From contig NZ_SMDR01000004.1 in the NCBI RefSeq assembly GCF_006265115.1, positions 1 through 64,000 on the forward strand: 64,000 nt of DNA, read 5' to 3'. The position numbers were made by a program, and so were the translations under genes. The notes beneath the pieces were generated by a model. It was given only the letters and a program-made list of their open reading frames with translations. It did no database searches and was not told the DNA's origin. Below are positions 19,291-31,072 of the stretch, in pieces (the first letter of the stretch is position 1; the number at the start of each line of letters is the position of its first letter). Source of the DNA: Arenimonas terrae. GTDB lineage: Bacteria > Pseudomonadota > Gammaproteobacteria > Xanthomonadales > Xanthomonadaceae.

Positions 19291-20085
19291 ATGCCAGCCA
19301 TCCGCCCCGTTCCCCTCGTGCTCCTGTCGTGGATGCTGGCATCGGGGGTGGCGCTCGCCGCCGACGGTTCCGCGACCGCGGTCCCCGCCCAGATCCCGCC
19401 GCCGGCCAACGTCGCGGTGCCGGACGCCGCCCCCGCGACCGTCGCGACGGGCCGCCTGATTACAGTGCCCGCCGGCACCGAGCTGGCCTTCGAAATGGTG
19501 GATTCGCTGAGTTCGAAGACCAGCCAGCGCGGCGACCGCTTTTCGCTGAAGCTGACCGAGCCGCTGACGCTCGATGGCCAGCGGCTGGTTCCGGCCGGCA
19601 CGCTGGCCGTGGGCGAAGTCGTGCATGCCGATCGCGCCAAGGCCGGTGGCCAGGCCGGCGAGCTCGTTCTCGCCGCGCGTTATCTCGACTGGGACGGCCG
19701 GCAGCTGCCGCTCAAGGCCTTCCGCACCGGCCTCGGCCGCAACCGCACCGACACGGCGATGGGCGTGATGATCGCCGCCGGCGTGGCCGGGTTCCTGGTG
19801 CGCGGCGGCCAGATCGAAATCGCCGCCGGCAGCCCGATCACCGCCACCCTGCGCGAGGCGGTCGAATTGCCGGTGCTGGCGCCGGTCGTCACGACGGAGC
19901 CGGCGACGGCGGAAGCGGACGGGGAGTCCGCGGCAACTGCAGCACCCGAAGTAACCGCAGCATCCGAAGCAGCTGAAGAAGCCGAAGTGCCAGCAGCAGC
20001 GGAAGCGGCCGCAATACCTGCAACACCCGCAACACCCGCAACCACAGATACCAACGACACCATCCCAGGGGAAACTGAAGAATGA
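19291..20085 (+). CDS. Exported hypothetical protein with Ala/Glu/Pro-rich tail
   Basis: 264-residue exported protein. The signal peptide covers PVPLVLLSWMLASGVALAA. The folded middle (residues about 55-185) has GRLITVPAGTELAFEMVDSL, QRGDRFSLKLTEPLTLDGQ and DRAKAGGQAGELVLAARYLD, a beta-rich pattern seen in small periplasmic proteins, followed by a hydrophobic Gly stretch GVMIAAGVAGFLVRGG. The last 70 residues are low complexity (EAAEEAEVPAAAEAAAIP). The stop overlaps the next start as ATGA. I cannot assign a function; the pairing suggests joint action with the next gene. Confidence 0.7.
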   Translation: MPAIRPVPLVLLSWMLASGVALAADGSATAVPAQIPPPANVAVPDAAPATVATGRLITVPAGTELAFEMVDSLSSKTSQRGDRFSLKLTEPLTLDGQRLVPAGTLAVGEVVHADRAKAGGQAGELVLAARYLDWDGRQLPLKAFRTGLGRNRTDTAMGVMIAAGVAGFLVRGGQIEIAAGSPITATLREAVELPVLAPVVTTEPATAEADGESAATAAPEVTAASEAAEEAEVPAAAEAAAIPATPATPATTDTNDTIPGETEE

Positions 20086-20675
20086 TTCCGCAGCAGATCA
20101 AGATTTCGCTGTTCGCCCTCGCGCTGTGCTTCGGCATGAGCGCAACCGCGCAGGACGCCGCCGCACCCGAGACCGCTCCGGCCGCCGAAGCCGCGCCCGC
20201 TGCCGAGGCTGCTCCGGCCGCCGAGGCCGCTCCGGCCGCTGAAGCCGCGCCCGCCGCCGAAGCCGCTCCGGTCGCCGAAGCCGCGCCTGCGGCGGAAGCC
20301 GCTCCGGCGGCCGAAGCCGCGCCCGCCGCACCGGCCGCCACCGGCCGCATCATCTTCTTCCGTCCGAAGAAGTTCGCCGGCGCCGCGATCTCGTTCAAGG
20401 TCCGCGAAGGCGACGCCGTGCTGGGCAAGCTCTCCAGCGGCAGTTTCTTCGCCGTGGATGTGCCGGCCGGCACCCACGAGTACTACGCCAAGTCCGAAGG
20501 CAAGGACGACACCCTGGTGATGGAAGTCGAAGCCGGCGAAACCTACTACGTCAGCGGCACCATCTCGATGGGCGTGTTCGCGGGTCAGGGCAACCTGGCG
20601 CCGTCCGACCAGGCCGCGTTCGACGAGGCCAACAAGAAGACGCTGAAGGACCGCACCGGCGAGAAGGTCGACTGA
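20082..20675 (+). CDS. DUF2846-like exported protein with hexapeptide repeats
   Basis: 197-residue exported protein. A signal peptide ([16 protein letters not shown]) is followed by nine tandem units of about APAAEA (residues 32-85), then a folded domain [45 protein letters not shown]-like [14 protein letters not shown], which matches DUF2846-type proteins. The repeat section is probably an extended linker across periplasm or peptidoglycan. It is coupled to the preceding gene and ends before a strong terminator at 20707-20740. Confidence 0.78.
   Translation: MIPQQIKISLFALALCFGMSATAQDAAAPETAPAAEAAPAAEAAPAAEAAPAAEAAPAAEAAPVAEAAPAAEAAPAAEAAPAAPAATGRIIFFRPKKFAGAAISFKVREGDAVLGKLSSGSFFAVDVPAGTHEYYAKSEGKDDTLVMEVEAGETYYVSGTISMGVFAGQGNLAPSDQAAFDEANKKTLKDRTGEKVD
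20175..20336 (+). repeat. Tandem 18-bp repeat encoding APAAEA units
   Basis: Nine consecutive 18-bp units encode APAAEA or close variants (one APVAEA, last APAAPA). Synonymous codons differ between units, which points to selection for the peptide and limits slippage, but unit number may still vary between strains. Confidence 0.85.
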
Positions 20676-20706
20676 CCCGCCGCGCCACCGCGATCCACCT
20701 CCCAAA

Positions 20707-20740
20707 GGGGCCGGCCGGCAACGGCCGGCCCCTGTTTTTT
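20707..20740 (+). terminator. Rho-independent terminator
   Basis: A perfect 10-bp GC stem (20707-20716 with 20723-20732, loop GGCAAC) is followed by TGTTTTTT. It closes the two-gene unit ending at 20675 and precedes the pyrophosphatase gene. Confidence 0.9.
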
Positions 20741-20871
20741 GGCCCTGGAACGCCCTGCCGAGCCCGTTTCCGGGCCCGTGTGGCGCCCCCTCCGCGTCCT
20801 TGCCATACTCGGGCCAGGCAGCCGTTCGGCTGCCTCTCGCTATTCATGGTTTGACTCTGGGGAGGGTTGGC

Positions 20872-22914
<2,043 letters not shown>

Positions 22915-22937
22915 TCTTCCGCAAGACCGCTGCACCC

Positions 22938-22969
22938 GAAGCCCCGGCCATGCCGGGGCTTCGTTTTTT
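22938..22969 (+). terminator. Rho-independent terminator of hppA
   Basis: A perfect 11-bp stem (22938-22948 with 22952-22962, loop CAT) is followed by GTTTTTT. Its stem core AAGCCCCGGC recurs in the terminator at 23601-23629. Confidence 0.92.
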
Positions 22970-23007
22970 CGGCCGTCGGGACCAGGGCTTGCCTGGCAAA
23001 GAGTCGT

Positions 23008-23490
23008 GTGGAAGCCTACCGGCATGGACCGTTCGTTCGATGCTGCCGCATCGCCCCCCCCCTGCCGGCCGCGCCGGGGCAGTTCCCCGAAGGCACCTGG
23101 TACGGATATGCCACCAGGGTCCTGCTTTGGCTTCTGGGACTGGTACTGCCAGCACTCATCTTCTCGCGCTGGGGACCCGACCTGGATGCGGCTGCAACCG
23201 CTCAAACGGCGCTGGTATGGATGCGCGGGCTGATCATGTACTACACGTCCTTCGTGCTCGTTTCTGCGGGGATCGTCGGCCGCGCCGGCTGGCTCACGTT
23301 GCGCAGCGGCCGCTATCCATATCCGGGCCAATGGGCTCTGATCCCGGTCAGTCGAAATCCCTGGTGGGTGGGGTTCAACGCAGCTGCGTATCTCTGCGTC
23401 GCGGTGGGCCTGCTAGGGGGCATCGGATATCTCTGGATTGACTTGGACATCGCCTCACTATTCATCTCCGTCCAGGACACAGCGACATGA
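23008..23490 (+). CDS. Putative small membrane protein, unrecognised
   Basis: 160 codons open from a GTG at 23008; a later start is possible because there is no clear ribosome site. Three hydrophobic segments are present (RVLLWLLGLVLPALIF near residues 37-52, LIMYYTSFVLVSAGIVG near 75-91, and AAYLCVAVGLLGGIGYLW near 125-142). I do not recognise a family. Base composition is more mixed than in neighbours (for example GATATCTCTGGATTG), which suggests lower expression or later acquisition. It stands alone between two terminators that share a stem core. Confidence 0.5.
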   Translation: MEAYRHGPFVRCCRIAPPLPAAPGQFPEGTWYGYATRVLLWLLGLVLPALIFSRWGPDLDAAATAQTALVWMRGLIMYYTSFVLVSAGIVGRAGWLTLRSGRYPYPGQWALIPVSRNPWWVGFNAAAYLCVAVGLLGGIGYLWIDLDIASLFISVQDTAT

Positions 23491-23600
23491 AATGACTGCC
23501 CGCCATCCCCCTCTCCGCAGGACCGCACCGAAGGACGTGACAATGCGACAGAGCACGTCGACGTTGGCTGCTGCGACGGAAGGCTGAACGGAGGGAAGAA

Positions 23601-23629
23601 AAGCCCCGGCATCGCCGGGGCTTCTTTTT
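23601..23629. terminator. Bidirectional terminator between small ORF and katE
   Basis: A 10-bp stem (23601-23610 with 23614-23623, loop ATC) is followed by CTTTTT on the plus strand, and by a T/C-rich run on the minus strand, so it can serve both convergent genes. Confidence 0.85.
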
Positions 23630-23637
23630 GCGTCGCT

Positions 23638-25755
23638 TCAGGCCAGCGTGCGCAGCTTCGGTTCGCGCTTCCACTGCCGGGTCTTGGCCAGCGCCAGGAA
23701 GGCGTCGATCTCCTTGGGGTCCACCACGCCGGCATCGGGCTTGATGCCGCCGGCCTTGAGGATCATCCGCGTGCCCTGGCAGGCGGCGATCGCCTTGAGG
23801 TGGCCGAAGGCATCGCGGAACCAGTCGACGGCGGCGGCCTCGTCCTTCAGTGCCTCCGCGGCCTCCAGCGACAGCACGCTGGCCACGGCGTCGAACAGCG
23901 CGGACGGCGTGCCGGCGAGTTGGCCGTCGGCATCGAAGGGCTTGCCGTCCGACAGCCGGATCGAGAGCTTGGGCGCCACCACCTTCACCTGCGCCCCGGC
24001 CTTCTTCGCGGCCTTGGCCAGCGCTGCGAGGCCCGCGGCATCGCTGCCGTCGGCGACCAGGATGCCGATGCAGCGGCCCTGCAGCGTGTCCTTCATGCGG
24101 TCGATGATGCGCAGCGCGGGCGAAAGCGGCAGGTCCACCACCGGCGCCGCGGGCTCCGGAGCAGGCGGCAGCGCGGCCAGGCCCAGGCCATCGGCGACGC
24201 GCTGCGCCAGTTCTTCATCGATGTTGCGCAGGTGGCCGACGATCGCCTCGCGCACGTGCGCGGTGCCGACCTTGGACAGCTCGAACACCAGCGCCGACGC
24301 CATGTGCGCCTGCTCGGGCGCCGACTGGCTGTGCAGGAACATCCGCGCCTGGCTGTAGTGGTCGGCGAAACTCGCCGGGCGGAGGCGGCCCTTGCGGCCG
24401 TCGTCGGCGGCTTCCGCGAAATGGCGGAACCCGTCGGCACGGCTGGCGCGCGGCGACTCCGGATCCAGGCTCGAGGGCTCGTAGGCGACGCGACCCTTCG
24501 GCACGTCCATCTGCATGTGGCCGTCGCGCTGGTGGTTGGCGAACGGGCACTTGGGCGCGTTGATCGGGATCTGGTGGAAGTTCGGGCCGCCCAGGCGCGA
24601 GAGCTGGGTGTCCAGGTAGGAGAACAGCCGCCCCTGCAGCAGCGGGTCGTTCGAAAAATCGATGCCCGGCACGATGTTCGCCGGGCAGAACGCCACCTGC
24701 TCGGTTTCGGCGAACAGGTTGTCCGGGTTGCGGTCCAGCACCATGCGGCCGATGACCTGCAGCGGCACCAGTTCCTCCGGCACCAGCTTGGTCGGGTCGA
24801 GGTGGTCGAAGGGAAAGGCCTCGGCCTCGGCTTCCGTGAACAGCTGTACCGCGAACTCCCACTCGGGGAAGTCGCCGGCGTCGATCGCTTCCCACAGGTC
24901 GCGCCGGTGGAAGTCGTTGTCGGCGGCCTGCAGTTTCACCGCCTCGTCCCACACCGTCGACTGGATGCCCAGCTTCGGCCGCCAGTGGAACTTCGCGAAC
25001 GTGCTCTTTCCCTCTGCATCGAGCAGCCGGAAGCTGTGCACGCCGAACCCCTCGATCATGCGCAGGCTGCGCGGGATCGTCCGGTCGCTCATCGCCCACA
25101 TGATCATGTGCATGGATTCCGGCATCAGCGACACGAAATCCCAGAAGGTGTCGTGCGCGCTGCCGGCCTGCGGCCAGCCGCGGTCGGGCTCCATCTTCAC
25201 CGCATGCACCAGGTCGGGGAACTTCATCGCGTCCTGGATGAAAAACACCGGGATGTTGTTTCCCACCAGGTCCCAGTTGCCCTGCTGCGTGTAGAACTTC
25301 ACCGCGAAGCCGCGCACGTCGCGCGGCGTGTCCACCGATCCGGCGCCGCCGGCCACCGTGGAGAAACGGGTGAACACCGGCGTGCGCACGCCCTTCTCGG
25401 TCAGCAGCCTGGCGGTGGTGAACTTCGCCAGCGACTTGGTCAGCTCGAAGTAGCCGTGCGCGGCGCTGCCGCGGGCATGCACGATGCGCTCGGGAATGCG
25501 CTCGTGGTCGAAGTGGGTGATCTTCTCGCGCAGGATGAAGTCTTCCAGCAGCGTGGGTCCGCGCGCGGTGGGCCGCAGCGAATTCTGGTTGTCCGCCAGC
25601 GCGATGCCCTGGGCGGTGGTCATCACCGGATGGCCGCCGCCGGCCTGCTGCTGGGTTTCGCCGCCGTTGCCGCGGGGCAGCGCGCTGCGGTCGCGGCGCG
25701 GGGCGGCCGCCGGTGGCGTCGGGGATTTTCGGGGAGCGGTCTTCTTCGAAGTCAT
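23638..25755 (-). CDS. katE: Large-subunit monofunctional catalase (HPII/KatE type)
   Basis: 705-residue haem catalase of the large, clade 2 type. The catalytic His lies in [15 protein letters not shown], the catalytic Asn in [19 protein letters not shown], and the haem-ligand Tyr in [16 protein letters not shown]. The C-terminal 150 residues form the extra flavodoxin-like domain ([35 protein letters not shown]) typical of HPII. I chose ATG at 25755 ([12 protein letters not shown]), giving near-normal length; the longer frame to 25980 has no family similarity and would start at TTG. Role: removal of H2O2, often in stationary phase. Divergent from the ilv leader. Confidence 0.93.
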   Translation of the reverse strand: MTSKKTAPRKSPTPPAAAPRRDRSALPRGNGGETQQQAGGGHPVMTTAQGIALADNQNSLRPTARGPTLLEDFILREKITHFDHERIPERIVHARGSAAHGYFELTKSLAKFTTARLLTEKGVRTPVFTRFSTVAGGAGSVDTPRDVRGFAVKFYTQQGNWDLVGNNIPVFFIQDAMKFPDLVHAVKMEPDRGWPQAGSAHDTFWDFVSLMPESMHMIMWAMSDRTIPRSLRMIEGFGVHSFRLLDAEGKSTFAKFHWRPKLGIQSTVWDEAVKLQAADNDFHRRDLWEAIDAGDFPEWEFAVQLFTEAEAEAFPFDHLDPTKLVPEELVPLQVIGRMVLDRNPDNLFAETEQVAFCPANIVPGIDFSNDPLLQGRLFSYLDTQLSRLGGPNFHQIPINAPKCPFANHQRDGHMQMDVPKGRVAYEPSSLDPESPRASRADGFRHFAEAADDGRKGRLRPASFADHYSQARMFLHSQSAPEQAHMASALVFELSKVGTAHVREAIVGHLRNIDEELAQRVADGLGLAALPPAPEPAAPVVDLPLSPALRIIDRMKDTLQGRCIGILVADGSDAAGLAALAKAAKKAGAQVKVVAPKLSIRLSDGKPFDADGQLAGTPSALFDAVASVLSLEAAEALKDEAAAVDWFRDAFGHLKAIAACQGTRMILKAGGIKPDAGVVDPKEIDAFLALAKTRQWKREPKLRTLA

Positions 25756-25993
25756 GGTCGTGTCATCCGGGCTTTGGGGGGAGGAAGCGCCGTTGGCCCG
25801 ACCGGTGGAAACGGAGTCGTCGGGCAACATCGACAGGTGCGGCAACGGCCGGGCCGATGCCTGGTCCCACCATCCGACATCGCGGTTATCCGTGCGTGAA
25901 CCCGCCGGGGCCGGTGTCGGAGAATCCGCCGAACGGGGCCGCGCGACGGCCGCAAACACCTGATTGGAGTAGAGATTCAAAAACTACCCGATC

Positions 25994-26045
25994 TTGAAAA
26001 AACTTCACGCTGGCTATTGACATCGTTTTTTGGCCGTGTTTCTCT
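25994..26045 (+). promoter_or_regulatory. Candidate promoter region of the ilv leader
   Basis: Two -35-like hexamers occur in this relatively AT-rich stretch: TTGAAA at 25994 (with TATTGA at 26015) and a perfect TTGACA at 26017-26022 whose -10 region (26040-26045) is poor. One of these probably drives the leader and ilvD. The rest of the 296-nt gap to katE, 25756-25993, holds nothing else I can support. Confidence 0.35.
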
Positions 26046-26051
26046 CGACCC

Positions 26052-26177
26052 ATGCCTTCCGCAGCCGCCACCGCCCAGACCCTGAAGCCGACCCTCCCGG
26101 CCGGTCTCTTCGTCGCGTCCGTCGCGCTGCTTACCGTCGTCGTCGTCCTTATTACCACCCTCACCGGTGCGGGATAG
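26052..26177 (+). CDS. ilvL: ilv operon leader peptide
   Basis: 41-codon open frame that ends 108 nt before ilvD and is too short for routine gene calling. Residues 24-38 read VALLTVVVVLITTLT: codons 29-34 are four GTC in a row, then CTT and ATT, with more Leu and Thr on both sides. Such a run of branched-chain codons just before an intrinsic hairpin is the hallmark of a transcription attenuation leader, as in the enterobacterial ilvGMEDA leader. No strong ribosome site is visible before its ATG. It most likely has no function as a protein; its translation senses charged Val, Leu, Ile (and perhaps Thr) tRNA. Confidence 0.85.
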   Translation: MPSAAATAQTLKPTLPAGLFVASVALLTVVVVLITTLTGAG

Positions 26178-26254
26178 ACGAGCGCGTAGAAACCTAGAGC
26201 CAACGCCTCGAAACTAGAACCCCGCACCGGAAACGGTGCGGGGTTTCTCGTTTC
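26163..26254 (+). promoter_or_regulatory. Transcription attenuator: antiterminator and terminator arms
   Basis: Three arms are visible. Arm 2 at 26164-26173 (CCGGTGCGGG) lies over the last leader codons. Arm 3 at 26218-26229 pairs with arm 4 at 26234-26245 as a perfect 12-bp stem with a GAAA loop, followed by TTTCTCGTTT, which is the terminator. Arm 2 is also perfectly complementary to 26221-26230, that is to arm 3, giving a 10-bp antiterminator. A ribosome stalled at the Val/Leu/Ile codons (26136-26153) leaves arm 2 free for arm 3; a ribosome at the stop codon (26175) covers arm 2 and lets the terminator form. Confidence 0.85.
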
Positions 26255-26285
26255 GGGGCCTGGAAAACCACCAGGACCCGATGCC

Positions 26286-28025
26286 GTGAACAGCGACGCG
26301 ATCAAGACAGGCCCCGCCCGCGCCCCCGCCCGCGCGATGCTGCGCGCCACCGGGCTGGACGACGCCGCCATCGCAAAACCGCTCATCGCGGTGGTGCACA
26401 CCTGGTCCGACGTCTCGCCCTGCAACCTGACGCTGCGCGACCTGGCGCAGCACGCGCGCGCCGGCATCCAGGCCGCGGGCGGCACGCCGGTCGAGTTCAA
26501 CACCATCGCGATCACCGACGGCATCGCGATGGGCAGCGAAGGCATGCGCGCCTCGCTGGCCTCGCGCGAAACCATCGCCGACTCGATCGAACTGGCCGTC
26601 AGCGGCCACTGCCTGGACGGCGTGGTGGTGCTGGTGGGCTGCGACAAGACCATTCCCGCCGCCGCGATGGCGCTGGCGCGCCTGGACCTGCCCAGCGCCA
26701 TCCTCTACGGCGGCACGATCATGCCGGGGCAGTGCAAGGGCAGGAAACTCACGGTGCAGGATGTGTTCGAAGCGGTCGGCGCCCATTCCGCCGGCACGCT
26801 CGACGACGCCGGCCTGGCCGAGGTCGAACGCCACGCCTGCCCCGGCGCCGGCGCCTGCGGCGGCCAGTTCACCGCCAATACGATGGCGATGGTGCTGACC
26901 TTCCTGGGCCTGTCGCCGCTGGGCCTGAACGACATCCCGGCGCTGCATCCCGACAAGGCCGCGGCCGCCTTCGCCTGCGGCGAGCTGGTGATGCAGCGGC
27001 ATCGCGACCAGGGCCCCACGCCATCGACGATCCTGACGCGGGCGGCATTCACCAATGCCGCCCGCGCCGTTTCCGCCACGGCCGGGTCCACCAATGCCGC
27101 CCTGCACCTGCTGGCGATCGCGCACGAGGCCGGCGTCGAGTTCACGCTGGAGGATTTCGAGCAGGCCGCGCGCACGCCGGTCATCGCCGACCTCAAGCCG
27201 GGCGGTCGTTACACCGCCGCCGAGATGTTCGAGATGGGCGGCAGCGCCCTGATCGCCAACGCGTTGCGTGCGGCCGGCCTGTTGCTGGATGGGGCGACAG
27301 TGACCGGCCGCACGCTGTTCACCGAACTGGACGCGGTGCCGACGCCCGCGCCGCAGGACTGCGTGTTCCCCGTGTCCCGGCCGCTGAAACCGCGCGGTGG
27401 CTATTCGATCCTCTACGGCGACCTGGCACCCGAGGGCTGCATCGTCAAGCTCGCCGGCCACGGCCGCGACCACTTCGAAGGCCCGGCCCGCGTGTTCGAT
27501 TCCGAAGACGCCGCTTTCGCCGCCGTGCAGTCGCGCGCAATCCACGCCGGCGATGTGGTGGTGATCCGCTTCGAGGGCCCGGCCGGTGGCCCCGGCATGC
27601 GCGAAATGCTGGCGGTGACCGCGGCCCTGGTCGGCCAGGGCCTGGGCAACGACGTCGCGCTGGTGACCGACGGCCGCTTTTCCGGTGCCACCCACGGCTT
27701 CATGGTCGGCCACGTCTCGCCCGAAGCCGCGCGCGGCGGCCCGATCGCGCGCCTGCGCGAGGGCGACCGCGTGCGCATCGACGTCGCCACGCGCCGCATC
27801 GATGTCGACGCCGACCTGACGGCCCGCGGGCCCGCGCGCATCGCGCCGCGCGTCGCCGGCGGCGCGCTCGCCAAGTACGCGCGCGATGTCGGCTCGGCGT
27901 CGCTCGGCGCCGTCACCAGCCCGGCGCCGGTACGAAAGCCCACGCGCATCGCCGCGCAGCTGATCGAAGCGGGGAAAGGAGCTCAGGTTCACGTTCCGGA
28001 CCCGGCCGTCGCGGAGACCCCCTGA
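26286..28025 (+). CDS. ilvD: Dihydroxy-acid dehydratase IlvD
   Basis: 579-residue iron-sulfur dehydratase that makes the 2-keto acids of valine and isoleucine. Three candidate cluster cysteines are seen in [28 protein letters not shown] and [16 protein letters not shown], as in [2Fe-2S]-type enzymes. The C-terminal signature [20 protein letters not shown] is present. The start is GTG at 26286 with AGGA 9 nt upstream; the ATG at 26281 meets a stop after two codons. It is the first structural gene after the attenuator. The last ~17 codons (from AGKGAQVHV) run into an imperfect REP-like inverted repeat and are probably not native. Confidence 0.95.
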   Translation: MNSDAIKTGPARAPARAMLRATGLDDAAIAKPLIAVVHTWSDVSPCNLTLRDLAQHARAGIQAAGGTPVEFNTIAITDGIAMGSEGMRASLASRETIADSIELAVSGHCLDGVVVLVGCDKTIPAAAMALARLDLPSAILYGGTIMPGQCKGRKLTVQDVFEAVGAHSAGTLDDAGLAEVERHACPGAGACGGQFTANTMAMVLTFLGLSPLGLNDIPALHPDKAAAAFACGELVMQRHRDQGPTPSTILTRAAFTNAARAVSATAGSTNAALHLLAIAHEAGVEFTLEDFEQAARTPVIADLKPGGRYTAAEMFEMGGSALIANALRAAGLLLDGATVTGRTLFTELDAVPTPAPQDCVFPVSRPLKPRGGYSILYGDLAPEGCIVKLAGHGRDHFEGPARVFDSEDAAFAAVQSRAIHAGDVVVIRFEGPAGGPGMREMLAVTAALVGQGLGNDVALVTDGRFSGATHGFMVGHVSPEAARGGPIARLREGDRVRIDVATRRIDVDADLTARGPARIAPRVAGGALAKYARDVGSASLGAVTSPAPVRKPTRIAAQLIEAGKGAQVHVPDPAVAETP

Positions 28026-28060
28026 CCCTGCTTCGAGAAATGGACCTGACCCCCCTTTCC
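27973..28060. repeat. Degenerate REP-like inverted repeat at ilvD 3' end
   Basis: Arms 27973-27995 and 28038-28060 are imperfect inverted repeats (about 18 of 24 positions match with gaps). The right arm reads AAATGGACCTGACCCCCC, a variant of the AAATNNACTCTGACCCC arm found at 32010 and 42691. The left arm is partly decayed (GCTCAGGTTCACGTT). It spans the ilvD stop codon and the ilvD-ilvC gap. Confidence 0.5.
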
Positions 28061-28096
28061 CTTCACGCCTGACCTCCAACCCAAGGACCCGCCGCC

Positions 28097-29140
28097 ATGA
28101 CCCAGTCCCATGCCAAGACCCCGAACCCACCCCGCCCGCGGATCGCCGTCGTCGGCTACGGCAGCCAGGGCCGCGCGCATGCGCTGAACCTGCGTGAATC
28201 CGGTTTCGAGGTCACGGTCGGCCTGCGTCCCGGCGGTCCGACCGAGGCCAAGGCGCAGGCCGATGGCTTCACCGTGAAGACGCCGGCGGAAGCCGTCGCC
28301 GGCGCGGAGCTGGTCGCGGTGCTGACGCCGGACATGGTGCAGCCGCGGCTGTATCGCGAAGCCATCGAGCCCTACCTCGCCAAGGGCGCCTGCCTGTTGT
28401 TCGCCCACGGGTTCAACGTGCACTACGGGCAGATCGCGCCCCGCGCGGACCTGGACGTCGTGCTCGTCGCCCCGAAAGGCCCGGGTGCGCTGGTGCGGCG
28501 CGAGTTTGAAATTGGCCGCGGCGTGCCCTGCGTCTACGCCGTGCAGCAGGACACCAGCGGCCGCGCCGAACAGCTGGCCCTGGCCTACGCGGCCGGCCTC
28601 GGCGGCGCGCGCGCCAACGTGATCAAGACCACCTTCAAGGAAGAGACCGAGACCGACCTGTTCGGCGAGCAGGCGGTGCTGTGCGGCGGCGCGACCAAGC
28701 TGGTCCAGGCCGGCTGGGAAACCCTGGTCGAGGCCGGCTACCAGCCGGAGGTCGCGTATTACGAGTGTCTGCACGAACTCAAGCTGATCGTCGACCTGCT
28801 GTACGAAGGCGGCATCACCCGCATGCACGAGTTCATCAGCGAAACCGCGCAGTACGGCGACCTCACCCGCGGGCCCTACGTCATCGACGCGCACGCCCGC
28901 GCGCAGATGAAGAAGATCCTGGCCGAAATCCAGGACGGCACTTTCGCGCGCCAGTGGATCGCCGAATACGCCGCCGGCAACCCGAACTACAAGGCCCTGA
29001 AGCAGGCCGACCTCGACCACCCGATCGAAGCCACCGGCCGCAAGCTGCGCGCGGCGATGAGCTGGATCGGCGCCGACGGCAACGTGCAGCCCGCGCGGCC
29101 CGCCGCGCCCCGACCCACGGCGGAGGCCGCCGCCGCATGA
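28097..29140 (+). CDS. ilvC: Ketol-acid reductoisomerase IlvC (class I)
   Basis: 347-residue NADPH-dependent enzyme that isomerises and reduces acetolactate or acetohydroxybutyrate. The Rossmann loop is [19 protein letters not shown] (about residues 17-35). Metal-binding acids lie in [18 protein letters not shown] and [19 protein letters not shown]. Length fits the short class I form rather than the 491-residue enterobacterial class II. An AAGGA site lies about 10 nt upstream. The stop overlaps the ilvG start (ATGA). Confidence 0.96.
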   Translation: MTQSHAKTPNPPRPRIAVVGYGSQGRAHALNLRESGFEVTVGLRPGGPTEAKAQADGFTVKTPAEAVAGAELVAVLTPDMVQPRLYREAIEPYLAKGACLLFAHGFNVHYGQIAPRADLDVVLVAPKGPGALVRREFEIGRGVPCVYAVQQDTSGRAEQLALAYAAGLGGARANVIKTTFKEETETDLFGEQAVLCGGATKLVQAGWETLVEAGYQPEVAYYECLHELKLIVDLLYEGGITRMHEFISETAQYGDLTRGPYVIDAHARAQMKKILAEIQDGTFARQWIAEYAAGNPNYKALKQADLDHPIEATGRKLRAAMSWIGADGNVQPARPAAPRPTAEAAAA

Positions 29141-30852
29141 AAACCCGACAAAACGGCGCGCAGCTGCTGGCGCGATGCCTCGAGGCCGAAGGCACCGACC
29201 GCCTGTTCGGCTATCCCGGCGGCGCGATCATGCCCTTCTACGACGCCCTCACCGGCTCGAAACTCAGGCACATCCTGGTGCGGCACGAACAAGGCGCGGC
29301 CCTGGCCGCGAACGGCTACGCCCGCGCCAGCGGCCGCGTCGGTGTCTGCATCGCCACGTCCGGCCCAGGCGCGTCCAACCTGGTGACCGGCATCGCCGAC
29401 GCCTTCCTCGACTCGGCGCCGATGGTGGTGATCACCGGCCAGGTCTCGACCGCGCTGATGGGCACCGACGCCTTCCAGGAACTGGACGTGTTCGGCATGA
29501 CCCTGCCGATCGTCAAGCACAGCTTCCTGCTGCGTCACGTCGACGACCTGCCCGAGGTCGTGCACGAAGCCTTCCGCATCGCCCGCGAAGGCCGCCCCGG
29601 CCCCGTGCTGATCGACCTGCCCAAGGACGTGCAGCTGGCCGACGCCTCGCATCTTTCCCCGAAGATTCCCGCGGCGGCGGTGCCTCCCCCGCCGCCGTCG
29701 CGGGAATCCCTTGCGGCAGCGATCGCCGCGATCGAAGCGGCCGAACGCCCGGTGATCTACGGCGGCGGCGGCATCGCGCTGGCGGAAGCGGTGAATGCCT
29801 TCCGCGGTTTCGTCGATTCCAGCGGCATCCCGACCGTGCTGACCCTGCGCGGCCTGGGCGCCCTGCCCACCGGCCACCCGCTGCTGCTGGGCATGCTGGG
29901 CATGCACGGCTGCCGCGCCGCCAACATGGCCGTGCAGGAGGCCGACGTGCTGATCGTGGTCGGCGCGCGTTTCGACGACCGCGCCACCGGCAAGCTGGCC
30001 GAGTTCGCACCGCGCGCGCGCATCGTGCACCTGGATGCCGACCGCCGCGAAATCGGCAAACTGCGCCAGGCCGATGTCGCCGTGCCCGGCGATGTCGCCA
30101 CCGCGCTGAAGTCGCTGACCGGCGTGCACCCGGATTGTGGCGACTGGCGCCGGCACTGCCTGGAGCAGGGCGAACGCCACGCCGCGCGTTACGACGCCCC
30201 GGGCCGCGACGTATACGCCCCGGCCCTGCTGCGCCGCCTGTCCGAGATCGCGCCGCGAGATGCGATCGTCGCCTGCGATGTCGGCCAGCACCAGATGTGG
30301 GTCGCGCAGCACTGGAAGTTCAGCCACCCGCGCAACCACCTGACCAGCGGCGCGCTGGGCACGATGGGCTTCGGCCTGCCGGCGGCGATCGGCGCGCAGT
30401 TCGCCTGCCCCAACCGCACGGTGGTGCTGGTCAGCGGCGACGGCAGTTTCATGATGAACCTGCAGGAGCTGGCGACGGTCGCGCGCTGCAAGCTGCCGAT
30501 CAAGATGGTGCTGCTCGACAACCAGGCCCTTGGCATGGTGCGGCAGTGGCAGGAGCTGTTCTTCGACCGCAACTACAGCGAAGTCGACCTGAGCGACAAC
30601 CCGGACTTCGCGGCCCTGGCGCGCGTGTTCGGCATTCCCGCGCTGCAGGTCGACCAGCGGGCCGACGTGGAGGATGCCCTGCACGCGCTGATGTCCACGC
30701 CGGGTCCGGCCTTCCTGCATGTCGCCATCGACGCCCGCAGCAATGTCTGGCCCCTGGTGCCGCCCAACCACAGCAACGCGACGATGCTGGAGGGCGAAGC
30801 CGCCGCCGTGGCGTCGCCCGCGCCGGAGCCCGCCCATGCGCTACCGGCTTGA
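29137..30852 (+). CDS. ilvG: Acetolactate synthase large subunit
   Basis: 571-residue ThDP/FAD enzyme that condenses pyruvate with pyruvate or 2-ketobutyrate. The catalytic Glu is at about E51 in [18 protein letters not shown], the FAD-domain segment is [16 protein letters not shown], and the ThDP motif is [13 protein letters not shown] followed by [18 protein letters not shown] at 29137 overlaps the ilvC stop. The last 17 nt overlap the small-subunit gene, so the subunits are translationally coupled, which fits a large-small complex. Confidence 0.96.
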   Translation: MKTRQNGAQLLARCLEAEGTDRLFGYPGGAIMPFYDALTGSKLRHILVRHEQGAALAANGYARASGRVGVCIATSGPGASNLVTGIADAFLDSAPMVVITGQVSTALMGTDAFQELDVFGMTLPIVKHSFLLRHVDDLPEVVHEAFRIAREGRPGPVLIDLPKDVQLADASHLSPKIPAAAVPPPPPSRESLAAAIAAIEAAERPVIYGGGGIALAEAVNAFRGFVDSSGIPTVLTLRGLGALPTGHPLLLGMLGMHGCRAANMAVQEADVLIVVGARFDDRATGKLAEFAPRARIVHLDADRREIGKLRQADVAVPGDVATALKSLTGVHPDCGDWRRHCLEQGERHAARYDAPGRDVYAPALLRRLSEIAPRDAIVACDVGQHQMWVAQHWKFSHPRNHLTSGALGTMGFGLPAAIGAQFACPNRTVVLVSGDGSFMMNLQELATVARCKLPIKMVLLDNQALGMVRQWQELFFDRNYSEVDLSDNPDFAALARVFGIPALQVDQRADVEDALHALMSTPGPAFLHVAIDARSNVWPLVPPNHSNATMLEGEAAAVASPAPEPAHALPA

Positions 30853-31072
30853 ACTGGTGCTGCGCCCGGCCGAAGGCGCCCTGCTGCGGGTGCTCGGCAC
30901 CGCCGAGCGCCGCGGCTTCACGCCGCTCGCCATCGCCGGCGAGCAGCCGCCCGACGGCGGCGACTGGCGGGTGCAGCTGACCGTGCGCGGCCAGCGCCCA
31001 CCCGAGCCCCTGCAGCGCCAGATCGAACAGTTGCACGACTGCCTTTCCGTGGAGATCGCCCCATGTCCCTGA
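30836..31072 (+). CDS. ilvM: Acetolactate synthase small subunit, IlvM-like
   Basis: 78-residue protein made of one ACT-like domain ([20 protein letters not shown], then WRVQLTVRG and LHDCLSVEIA). It matches the short IlvM-type regulatory subunit in length and position right after the large subunit. The start overlaps ilvG by 17 nt and the end overlaps ilvE by 10 nt. IlvM-type subunits usually do not confer strong valine inhibition. Confidence 0.85.
   Translation: MRYRLELVLRPAEGALLRVLGTAERRGFTPLAIAGEQPPDGGDWRVQLTVRGQRPPEPLQRQIEQLHDCLSVEIAPCP

Noticed and set aside
19260-19976. Plus-strand frame overlapping the exported protein at 19291
   Set aside because: It is Arg/Gly/Pro-rich without a start site and is a frame shadow of the exported protein.
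25756-25980. N-terminal extension of catalase to 25980
   Set aside because: It would start at TTG, carries no family similarity, and the ATG at 25755 gives a normal length.
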